64,000 bases of DNA from Pachypanchax playfairii (lineage: Eukaryota; Chordata; Actinopteri; Cyprinodontiformes; Aplocheilidae), in assembly GCA_006937955.1 (NCBI GenBank), contig SSNP01000020.1, positions 2,742,211 to 2,806,210 on the forward strand, in the 5' to 3' direction. The notes below the pieces were generated by a model, which was not told the origin of the DNA, searched no databases, and saw only the letters and a list, made by a program, of their open reading frames with translations. The position numbers were made by a program, and so were the translations under genes. Position 1 is the stretch's first letter; each line of letters begins with the position of its first letter. Below, piece after piece: positions 47,101 through 59,100 of this stretch.

Positions 47101-50100
47101 TCAGACTAAATAAATGTAAACTCTCGGGCTAAATTTTGGCCTGATGTGTCTCCCAGTTCTTCAGCTTCAGATGTACTGTGGACCATATGAGCTTAAAGAA
47201 TTTAACAAACTCTAGCATCGTTAATTAAAAACTGGTTAACGATCTGTGTTGACAAAAACAAATCAGTGGTTTAGTTTTAGAACGGGATTCTTTGATATTT
47301 ACTAAGTCATCTGGTGGAACAACAATTGACGTGTTTAAATAGAAGATTTTCATGTGAATTTTAGTTCTGAGTGATCAGCCTTTTGCTTTGGGCTTCATTG
47401 TCTCAGCCTGAGATTTGAATATGAGAGACTGAATCGAGCATGACTTTGCATTTTGATTAAGCTCATCTCTGTAAGCTGCATCCAGTTCTTCTCTCGGCTC
47501 CTTATCTCAAGACCTTTACAGACTTCACTTCCATCTCCGTCCAGCTGAGTCCCCCCCAACCTGGAAAAAATGCAACATACTTGAATGTTTAACATGCTTT
47601 GGCGAGCCATCGCTGCAGCATAGCATGCTGCTTGGAGCCCCATCCAGCCCAAGGCGGCTGTCCAACCTTTCCTTATATCAACCATCTGGCTAATGAGCTG
47701 TCAATCACTCCTGAGTGGCTGCCCAAGCCCAGAACCAAACCAATCAATCTCTTTTAGCGTGGACAATCCTCTCTTATTCCCTATTGTTAAAATCTCAGAC
47801 CCATGTGACAGCTTTTCTTTCAACTTGGGATTGTGACATGTGAAAATAGTCCTGTCTCCAAGTAAAAAAAAAAAAAAAACATTAAACAGATCTGCTTTTT
47901 ATAATCTCACTTTTAATGACTTGATTGTGCCTATTTTCTTTGTGCTTATATAATTTTCAGTAAATTGTATTTAAAGGTGGAATAAGGAGCATTTTCATAA
48001 AAGGCAATATTTTTAGCAACATAATACCACCATGGGGCGTTTGGAGGGGTGTAGAATGAAAATACAGTATTTCATTTAAAAATTTATATTTTAAGTAAAA
48101 CATAATAAAACATTTATTCTGACGGGCACAACATTGGCATTATGTTTCTATCTACCAGCCAATAACAGGCAGAGCAATGGGCACCATTGCGAGTTGCCTC
48201 ATACGGTAAATAGTCCATAATAGCGAGGCTGGTACTGTGGAGGGTGTTGGAGTCAGCTGGTCGATCAGCTGCTTCGGCACCCCAAAGATTTCATTGTCCT
48301 TCTTAGGAGAGGAGCGATTGGAGAGGATCAGGAGCCATAGTAGGTTTGGTTGAGGAATTTTTGCAGCATCAGAACACACGCAGGGGTTGCGGGCCTGGTG
48401 CCCCGATGGCTTGAGGCTTTGTTTCGTTGTTGTGGCTGCGGCATCTGAGCACCAGATGTTGTTGTGGTGCTTGTGTTCCATATCTTCCTGACTACCAGTA
48501 GTACTGGTACTACTACCATACTGGTAGTCAGGAGGATATTCCTCCTTTAAGACGCAGTAGATCTGGTGCTGTGGGGCAAAAAACAATTGATCGGATGTTT
48601 TAAGGTGGACACTTGAAGCTTCTTCACCTGGGTAGTTTCTGTTAATGGCTCATCATGAGCAACGTTAGACAGATGGTTTTGCAGCATTTAAACTTCTCCA
48701 GAAATGTCTCCCCTGGGAGTCGAACCCTGGACCTTCGTGCTGAAAAGCAACAGATTTAACAACTGCCCAGAGTTTCATTTCCTTGCATAACCCGGCAGGT
48801 GGTTGGGGAGGGGATTTCACAGATGTCCTGAGACAAGGTCAGAAACCTCCCTTGGCCTCATGATGTAAAAATTTATTGATTTGGTTTATTTACAGCTTCT
48901 CCTAATAACTAATGAACCAAATGAGGGTTGGTTTTCTTCTATTGCAGCAGTAATTTATACTCACCTAAAGGATTATTAGGAACACCTGTTCAATTTCTCC
49001 TTAATGCAATTATCTAATCAACCAATCACATGGCAGTTGCTTGAATGCATTTAGGGGTGTGGTCCTGGTCAAGACAATCCCCTGAACTCCAAACTGAATG
49101 TCAGAATGGGAAAGAAAGGTGATTTAAGCAATTTTGAGAGTGGCATGGTTGTTGGTGCCAGACGGGCCGGTCTGAGTATTACACAATCTGCTCAGTTACT
49201 GGGATTTTCACACACAACCATTTCTAGGGTTTACAAAGAATGGTGTGAAAAGGGAAAAACATCCAATATGCGGCAGTCCTGTGGGCGAAAATGCCTTGTT
49301 GATGCTAGAGGTCAGAGGAGAATGGGCCGACTGATTCGAGCTGATAGAAGAACAACTTTGACTGAAATAAACACTCATTACAACCGAGGAATGCAGCAAA
49401 GCATTTGTGAAGCCACAACACGCACAACCTTGAGGCTGATGGGCTACAACAGCAGAAGACCCCACCGGGTACCACTCATCTAAACTACAAATAGGAAAAA
49501 GAGGCTACAATTTGCACAAGCTCACCAAAATTGGACAGTTGAAGACTGTAAAAATGTTGCCTGGTCTGATGATTCTCGATTTCTGTTGAGACATTCAAAT
49601 GGTAGAGTCAGAATTTGGTGTAAACAGAATGAGAACATGGACCCATCATGCCTTGTTACCACAGTGCAGGCTGGTGGTGGTGTAATGGTGTGGGGGAGGT
49701 TTTCTTGGCACACTTTAGGCCCCTTAGTGCCAGTTGGGCATCGTTTAAATGCTACGGGCTACCTGAGCATTGTTTCTGACCATGTCCATCCTTTCATGAC
49801 CACCATGTACCCATCCTCTGATGGCTACTTCCAGCAGGATAATGCACCATGTCATAAAGCTCAAATCATTTCAAATTGGTGTCTTGAACATGACAATGAG
49901 TTCACTGTACTACAATGGCCCCCACAGTCACCAAATCTCAACCCGATACAGCATCTTTGGAATGTGGTGGAACAGGAGCTTCGTGCCCTGGAGTACCCTG
50001 GACTGACAAATCTCCATCAACTGCAAGATGCTATCCTATCAATATGGGCCAACATTTCTAAAGAATGCTTTCAGCACCTTGTTGAATCAATGCTACGTAG

Positions 50101-53100
50101 AATTAAGGCAGTTCTGAAGGCGAAAGGGGTCAAACATCGTATTATTATGGTGTTCCTAATAATCCTTTAGGTGAGTGTATATCAACCTTTTTAAAATAAT
50201 CATATTTGCTTTATATTTCACAAAATCCTGTCTAAATGCAAATATTCTCATTTAAATGCAGAGTTGTTGTACAAACTGTTTTAAGTGACTTTGATTTCTT
50301 TGTTTAGAACTCATCACAGAACACGGCCCACTCATCTCTTATTACTTTCTCTTAAGATTCTGTTCACACATGTTGATCTGTCACATGTACTTTGAGCCCT
50401 GCTTTATTACACTCGCCTGCACGGCTTCAAACCTCTGACTATCAAGAGTTTTTCAAAATTGATTCTATTTTATTTATTTTCCCAGAAACGGAGGGAGTTT
50501 CAGTCCTCATGCGGATGCGTAGGGTTTTAGCTGTAATGTCTTTTCTAGTGCTGTGTGACAGTATGAGGCTAAGCTTTACACTCCAACATTCCCTGATGTC
50601 TCCTGCGACTCACATTCATTTGGTTGATATGGAAACGCATTCTCACGCAAAGCCCACCACAGCACGTCACTGTCGTTGGCTTTTACAACGAGCTGACGGC
50701 GAATGGATATGAAAAGAAAATCTAAAAAATGTTCACATTATTTACATCTCAAGGCCGTTTTACTGAAAGAATACACCACCATCCTGATGTAGTCATGTTA
50801 AGTTGGTGGCGAAGAGGGAGGTGCTTCAGCATTGCCTTGACAACGCTCCGACAGACGGCATCCTCACGGGGTCAGTTGGCGGCACGGAGCGTCACAATCA
50901 AATTCTGTCATTCTTTTACTTATTCGACATGGAATGAAATTGGATGTTATTTGTACTTTTACAGCAAATGTCTAACAACGTGTGTTTACTCATGAAGATT
51001 TTACAATAATATCCATTATACGTTTCAGACTTCTGTATTGATGTAGTTAAAGGATGAGAAACTGTTTCGAAAAAATTCACAGCCTTATAAATGTTAGGCC
51101 TGAGGGTGAGTCACTCTTCTCATATAGCAATGCTCTCCTGACTGTATTGACTCTCCTCCTCCTCTTCTTTCAGTTTTTTTTTTTTATATATTTTTTTTTT
51201 TTTGCAGCCGAAGCATGTTTAATAGATTCAGACCTTTGTCCACATTATAATTGTCATTGTTCTGCTCGCGTCTCAGTTATGGCTCATCACATCACTGGCT
51301 GTGTTTGACTGTACGATTGGATTAACTTACAGTAAATGCAGAGAGGGGGTTGATATGCCCACGTTGAAAAATGCAACAAGAAAGAGGAGAATTTGAGCTT
51401 TTTTTTCTTTAATCAACGTATGCTTCTGGATTTAGAACACCAGAGGATTCATAAAGTCCTCTACAGCTTTAGCGGATCCTATTTCTTACGTTCTTGCAAA
51501 AGGTGATTTGGCCTTCTTTTCATTCTGCTAACATCTCCTTTCATTTAAATTGAATTTTGTCAACACCTTTGAGCATCTTTCTATCCATTTCCCTGCATGG
51601 GTAACAAACCAGCTGGTCTCAAATAGGGCTTCACAGATGAAAACAGACCGTCTTGTGCTGCATGAACATGAGCCTTCTACTTGTGCGACACTGGTTTCAG
51701 TCATCTGAGCCTGCGGCTGATCAATAGCCGATCTAATAGAACATTAAAAGCCTGAGGCATAGACAGAGATGCAAGAATGCTGACACTGAGGAATAGACAG
51801 CCTCTGAACTATTGTGAGAGGGGAAAAGGCAAAGATTTTCTGCACTCTGAAGGGGTGTTGGGGCGGAAAGGGTGAGGAGGAGGGCGAGGCCGAGTATTGA
51901 CATTGTTTCTTGTTTTTTTGAAATGGCCTCTTGGTGCACTGAGGAGAAAAAGCAAAATTTAGCTTGTAGGATGGGCTACGAGAAGCAATAAATAGAAAGC
52001 ATGTTTAGGATCTCTGTTGTGGTTCTAGAGACAGCATTGTTTTTTAACTTGTCAGAAACATGTGGAACCTTTTTCCTCTCATGTTGAATGGCTTTGTTTC
52101 CAGCTGCTTCTCAGCTCATCTCTTTGCCTTGATGTTGCACCTTTAGTTACATTTTTTTGGTCACTTTTTCATAGTGTCTGATTGAAATGAATGAGAGGAA
52201 GTTTTGTTAGAAAAAAGGGTATCTTTTAGAGGACATAAAAGCATTTTCACTGCTTTTTCATGAAATATCAGCAGTATCTGTGATAGCTGTGTGGTGCAGC
52301 AATGCACTGTTTGGTGATGCTTTGTCTCGTTCATGGAAGAAAAAGAAAAGAAAATGACACCACCTGTTTTTTTTTTTGCTTCACTTTAAGGTTTGGTGTT
52401 GTTCAGATGGTGTTGCATTACACTATTGTATCGCCAGTCTAAAGTTAACGATTAAACAATGACATACTGACTCACCGAGTTCACATTTAAGAGCTTTAGC
52501 TCTTTAGAAGTGTATGAGATCATCGTACAAGCTAGTTTTACACAGTGTGCCAGTAAAACTAGTCAATAGCTCCATTCAGTAATATGTTGTGTATCCTTGC
52601 CTGCTTCCACCTCCTTTCCTTCTGTTTTCACGCCCATCAGTGGGCGGATCATTGCAGCAGGTCTTCACCCTCTTCCTTCACCTGAAATGTGGCATTTCAG
52701 TGACTTTCTGTCCTACTATTAATCACGTTAAACCTGATCACCTCCTAGTATTTAACAAGCTAGTGAGAGTTTAAATTTGTTAATGAGCACATTATTTTAT
52801 TAGAACAACAAAAAAAGCATCCCTGATTTTCGGCTTAGAATTCTTCAAAGCTAAGACCTGATTAAATGAGTCACTTTATGTTTTGTTAGGAACACATGGA
52901 ACAATAATATTCTTAATATAGGATCATTCTTTGGATGGAGACTAGTCCTCATCTTTTCCTCAACATCAGTATGTGTATGTTGTTCTCGGTTTTAAGGGAT
53001 TAAAGAAGCAAATTTTATTAGAGTTAAACAACTGTTGACTTGTTGAACTGGCAACATTTTTCCATTCACAATCTTTTATCCCAATTTGGCTAATGGTTAT

Positions 53101-56100
53101 ATTTTTATATGTTGTTCTATTTTGCATTGTGGCGTTCCACAGATCACAATATCGTTCACACTCTGTGTTCTACCTGTACATCTGTACAGGTCGGTTATGA
53201 GCTCGACACACCGGAGGGGACATACGACAGTGGTCAGCAACACAAGCCAAAGACGTACTCTGTTCCAGGGTGAATAGCGAGTCTTCCGGGGTTTTGATTG
53301 GCTGTCGGATTGGAGTGAATTTACGGGTATTAATGCAGTTCAAGGATGAAACAAAGCTAGATATGAATTGTCACGAGATTTTGACGGAGTTCAGTGAATT
53401 ATTACTTCTCACTAGGGCTGCGCGATATGGCTTAAAAATAAAATCTCCGATTAATTCAACAAGTACAAACAACAGACAACTTTAAGCGATCGCTTCAGTG
53501 ATTGTTCTCCACCTCTCTTTCCTGTTATTTGCGGTGCCCTGTACAAACAATTCCGTTACAGTTAGCTGTTTTTAGCTTGGGTTTGTTGGTCACTGCGGTG
53601 TTTGTTCATCTCAGAGACACTGGCGTTTCTCATTTTCGCCTGGATGTCTCTGTTTCAGGTCTTGGAATGAGTTGGTGGTGCTGCTTTGACTGTGATGGTC
53701 ATTAGGCAAATGCTGCAGTGTGGGGTCTCTTGCGGCACGTCTGTTGCAGTAAACCATGTGAATCTAACGCTACGGAAACTCCGGGGAGCCAAAAAGCACC
53801 ACTACGCAGAATATCGATTTATTTATTTTATGATGAAAAGTTGACATTTTTCAACTTTCTGGGATTGCATCACAAGGCTGCGTGTGCACAATACATGCAC
53901 GAACGCAAAATTTCATGTGCACGATTTTTGCGTTTCACTTAGCAGGAGGGAGACTTGCGATTATCACTTTGTCGTGCATGTCTCATTGAAAATGAATGGA
54001 GGAGAGGCGATGTCGCTTCCCATATTTCGAGCCCATTACTTTTCACGGTGGACTTAACAACTTGTCTTGGTCGTTATTGCAACATTTATTAACAGTTTTA
54101 ACTACATAATCTAGGATTTGTATGGCAGAACATGACTTTGCCAGTAGTGTCAGGCATTCCCATGCACAACTCAAACCAATCACACGCACTGCTCGTGCTG
54201 ATGTTGTGTGTGCGTTGGACAGATTTTGTTTGCCTCTTCCACTGCTCTTGCCAAGCATTAAATCCCATCGTTGCCAGTATGTATTAGAGAGTGAAAGATT
54301 CTTCGTGGAAATATTTTCATTTTCTGCTGTGTTTGATTCATCAACAGGCCGAGCAGCCGTCAGTCTGCTTTCACATGAGGTTTATTCAAGCAATGTGTTC
54401 TCTGAAGTGTTTATGTGAGTGACTGGAAGATAGAAATCTGTTTCAGCTGGCAGAGAGTTTCACTCTGTCAGCCTACCGCTCATTATGACTGTGTTGTCTT
54501 GCTTTTCTCCTTTGTCTCTACCTCCAAACTCATCCAACCTCCCTTCACCATGTTTCCACAGGCCAAGTCGTGCATCTGTCACATGTGTGGCGCCCACCTG
54601 AATCGACTCCACTCTTGTCTCTACTGTGTCTTTTTCGGTTGTTTTACAAAGAAACATATCCACGAGCACGCAAAAAACAAAAGACACAATCTAGGTAAGT
54701 TACTCATTGATAAAGTGATGCTTTGCAGTTATTTCTTTAACTCTGTTCTATAGAAAAAAATACAAGCATGTGTTTAATGACAGATGGTGAATTTGTTCCA
54801 TCCTACTGAGACCCACTCTGAGAATTTTTGTTCACGACACACACATCCTGGTGTGTTTCTGCAGTGTACCTGAGGAAATCTATGAATAATGTCAAAAACT
54901 CACTGGTTTTATCAATAATGCTGCTTTTCCACCGACAGAACACGGTGCGGCTCAGTTCACTTTAGCCCCCTGTAGACTCTTTTCCACCGCCTTTCTCGGG
55001 TCTAAACCGTGTCATTCCGTGCCAACCCGGCCTCCTTTTTCAGACCACCTCCTCGATGGTCCGAAGCGGCCCAAAGCGGGCCCACACGCCCACCTGTCTA
55101 CTGATTGGTCCAGTAAACTGCTACCAGTGACACGACTACCTACGTAGTGGTAGCCCCTGATTGGCTCGGCTGTGTGTGGTGTTCACGTGGTGTGATATAG
55201 AAGCGCTCCCGCAAAAGGCTTTATAAAAAAACTCCCAGCAACCATACAAATATTTTATTTTAAAATGAAATTGACTTTGGACAATGGCGACTTTGTCCAC
55301 AAGAACCAAAAATCAAACCAACCAAAATGAACCATAGACAGAGTGCAAAGTACAAAAACACACGTATATCCGCCATTGTTGTTGTTGTTTCACGCGCTGT
55401 GACGTCGCGGACAAAGACTTTTGCGCGCCACTTTTCATAGCCAGATGGGCACGCCCATATCCCCACTTACGTCCGCTTTATGTTTCCACTGCCTCAAGCG
55501 AGTTGATCCGCGCTATACTGTACCGCTCTCAAGCACGCCGTGCCGATTTGTCGGTGGAAAAGGGGCATAAGCTTAACTGAGATTTAGTTGATAATTTGGA
55601 TACATGTTTAAGCAAAAATACTATTCAAATTTGGAGGTAATTATTTTATTATCTCCCCAAAAACCACATTCACAATACTGAAACACAGAAAAGGCACATA
55701 TACGCTAATGCCCCCCAGTTTGTTGGTAGCCGCCCATAATAAACAAAAAACTCAAAAAACTACGGCTATCTTCTGACAGAAAGTTTTAGTTTGGTTTAGG
55801 GATGCTGCGATAGGGATTTTTGCTGCCGATCGCCGATACCACTCCACACACAGTGTTCTCTGGCTGCAAAGTATGAGATACAGGTGATCAATACTTGTGA
55901 TCGGTTATTAAAGGCTGTTATCGGCGATCACCGATCATATACTTTTCCACGAAGATCGGCCGATAATTATCGGTGGCCAATTGATCGGAGCACCTTTGGT
56001 CTCATCTTCCCATATGACATTCTCAGAGAAATTTTAAGACTTTTCAACATGTATTTTAGCGAATTCTAGTCTGGAAGTTTTTTTTTTTCTTTTGTTACTA

Positions 56101-59100
56101 ATGGACCCATCTAATGCCCCTTTTCCACCGACAAATCGGCACGGCGCGCTTCAGAGTGGTACAGTATAGCACGGATCAACTCGCTTGAGGCGGTGGAAAC
56201 ATAAAGCCGACGTAAGTGGGGATAGGGGCGTGCCCACCTGGCTATGAAAAGTGCTGCGCAAAAGTCTTTGTCCGCGACGTCACAGCGCGTGAAACAACAA
56301 CAACAATGGCGGATATACGTGTGTTTTTGTACTTTGCACTCTGTCTATGGTTCATTTTGGTTGGTTTGATTTTTGGTTCTTGTGGACAAAGTCGCCATTG
56401 TCCAAAGTCAATTTCATTTTAAAATAAAATATTTGTATGGTTGCTGGGAGTTTTTTTTATAAAACCTTTTGCGGGAGCGCTTCTATATCACACCACGTGA
56501 ACACCACACACAGCCGAGCCAATCAGGGGCTACCACTACGTAGGTAGTCGTGTCACTGGTAGCAGTTTACTGGACCAATCAGTAGACAGGTGGGCGTGTG
56601 GGCCCGCTTTGGGCCGCTTTGGACCACCGAGGAGGTGGTCTGAAAACAGAGGCCGGGTTGGCGCGGAATGACGCGGTTAAGACCCGAGAAAGGCGGTGGA
56701 AAAGGGTCCGCAGGGGGCTACAGTGAACCGAGCCGCACCGTGTTCTGTTGGTGGAAAAGCGGCATTAGGTCTTCTTCCATGGAGCCCATTGTGAATCAAC
56801 ATATGACAGTGCAATCTGAAACTAACATGATTGTGGTTTTTTTACCAGTTTCTGCTGCTGAAAGTACGTAGATGTACATACAATCTAAACTAGTCTTCAA
56901 AGTGCGCAGCCTAATTTAAAGTCTAATATTTAGTTTTAATTATCAGTAGAAGCTCTTTTCAGTGTGGCTGATTGCTAATTAGCAACATGTAGCAAATGAC
57001 TGGAAAGATGGCGAGATGGCACAGTCGGCGCAAAATTTAAACATGGCTTAATTGTGAAATATCGCAATTCTTAAATGTGATTAAAGATTTCCAAAGCACA
57101 AAAGATTTTTTTTTAGCTTTAATATCAAATATTTTGTCGAAATTGTGTCAGATACATTTTAAATTTCACAGTTGCTGCAGCAAACTACGTTCCACCTGAA
57201 CGTGGACTGAAGTTATTCAAATGTCATGTACTTAAGCTGCTACAGGCACTTTTATGCTGCTGAGATAAAGCAACTCACCAACATTCGAAGGCCTAATTTC
57301 AACTTTACTCTAAAATTGGGCTTAAAGAGGCTCTAATACGCAAGATTTAGATATTACCCTGACAGGGACAACTAAATACGTGAAGATAAAATAGGGCTTT
57401 TCTAGTTGTCTTAATGGCTTTAATTGATTTATTACACTACAGCAGTTGGATTACAGTCACATATTCCAGGTGCAGGGCTGCAGTGTTAATTAGTTTTGAG
57501 CTTTACACAGGAGCCACTCTGACATTGGCGCTCTGCTCGTCTCTACATCTAATCAAATTAATCCAAAGTCCCTTGTCTGCAGGACTACTAGATTGCGAGT
57601 TCCCTTCTTTTATTTTTTGTATTAGTATTTTTTCTGAACAGTCTCTTGGATCTACCCAGATCTCCAGTCTTTTATTGCTCTACCTCATCTCCTGCTTGCC
57701 TTTTGGACATTATTACCTGCAATTGTTCATGTAATTTCTGCTCTTTCACACATTTGAGCAAAAAACGATCGATTTCCTTGTAAAAATTGTAAATTCTATA
57801 GAAATGAACAGAGACACAAAAAAAAAAAAGCAAACATGTTACTGTTACCAGGTTTCTACATAATACAGAACCACTTTTCTTGTGTGGGCAGCACCAAAAA
57901 ATAGAAATATGTCCACTTAAAACTAAAAATAGGTTGTCACGGCAACAGAGCTGATGTATTGTTGCTGTGGACTTTGAGGATGGAAGATAGCAGTGCATGC
58001 ATTTTAGTGAGACACAGGTGGAAGTGGTGAAACTAATATACACCTATGCCATCACTGTCAGAAATCTCACTGTGTGCAATGCTGTAGTCACATGTAGTTT
58101 TGAATCTTGTGCCACAAAATCTTCTTGTATTAAAAACCTAATATCTAATTTTATTTTCTTCCTTCCAGCTATAGACTTATTATACGGTGGGATTTATTGT
58201 TTTGTGTGTCAAGACTACATATACGACAAAGACATGGAACAGATTGCCAAAGAGGAACAGAGGAAAGCTTGGAAGTTGCAAGGTATAGCCTTCTGTTCCA
58301 TGACTGAGAAATTACTGCAGCTTTTTAAACCATTCGCTTGCTGTCTCACTGCAAGTGTTTTCTTTGTGTCCACAGGCATCGGGGAGAAGTACACAACATG
58401 GGAGCCAACCAAGAGGGAGCTAGAGTTATTACGGCACAATCCAAAGAGAAGGAAAATCACTACAAACTGTACCATAGGTGGGCAACAGAGTGCACTGTTT
58501 GGTCCCTTCATCTTAATCAGCGCCGTTTTTCATGTCTTGACAGTTGTGTTTCCCTGCTGTGTGTAAGTGTGTTCGGGGGTCACTCGTGCATTTAAGTGTG
58601 ATATCCAAGGTCAACTGCACTGAACAGCCCTGCAGGCAGTGCACACAGTGAGAGGCAGAACACAGTGTTCTCTCAGAGATAGAAACACAACACAACAGAC
58701 TTGGATTTGTTTCTCACCTCACAGAAGTTCTTCTCCTTCTGTCATGTTTTTGAACTAATCTGTTGCTTTCTTCTTCTCTTTCTCTTTGTGTTTCATCTCT
58801 GTTTTTTAAGCTGTGTCTCAGTTATCCTTCTTATCTTCAGAAAGATTAACACGTCAACCAGGCTGACAGTACATCGTGTGTTATGCTTGTATGCATGCCA
58901 GAAGCAGTGTAATGTATTTAAAATCTTACTGAGCAGACTTCTTCAGCACCAAACCATGCTCAATTGGATTAAACCCAAAACCTGGCTGGGATTCACCTGT
59001 TCAGCTGGCCATCAGTGGAGGACTAAATTAATTCATTCACAGCTCTCCAAGATACACACAGTGTTGCTGGCAGATCTGATCCCCCCCAAATACCATATTG

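Noticed and set aside
48700..48790. Functional tRNA gene
   Set aside because: A perfect B box is present, but no acceptor-stem pairing or clean cloverleaf could be drawn; it fits a SINE head better.
50392..50712. 106-codon frame in usp22 intron 1
   Set aside because: No domain and no splice support.
57997..58566. Single 189-codon frame as one gene
   Set aside because: It reads through usp22 exons 3 and 4 and their introns. The spliced exons match USP22 exactly.
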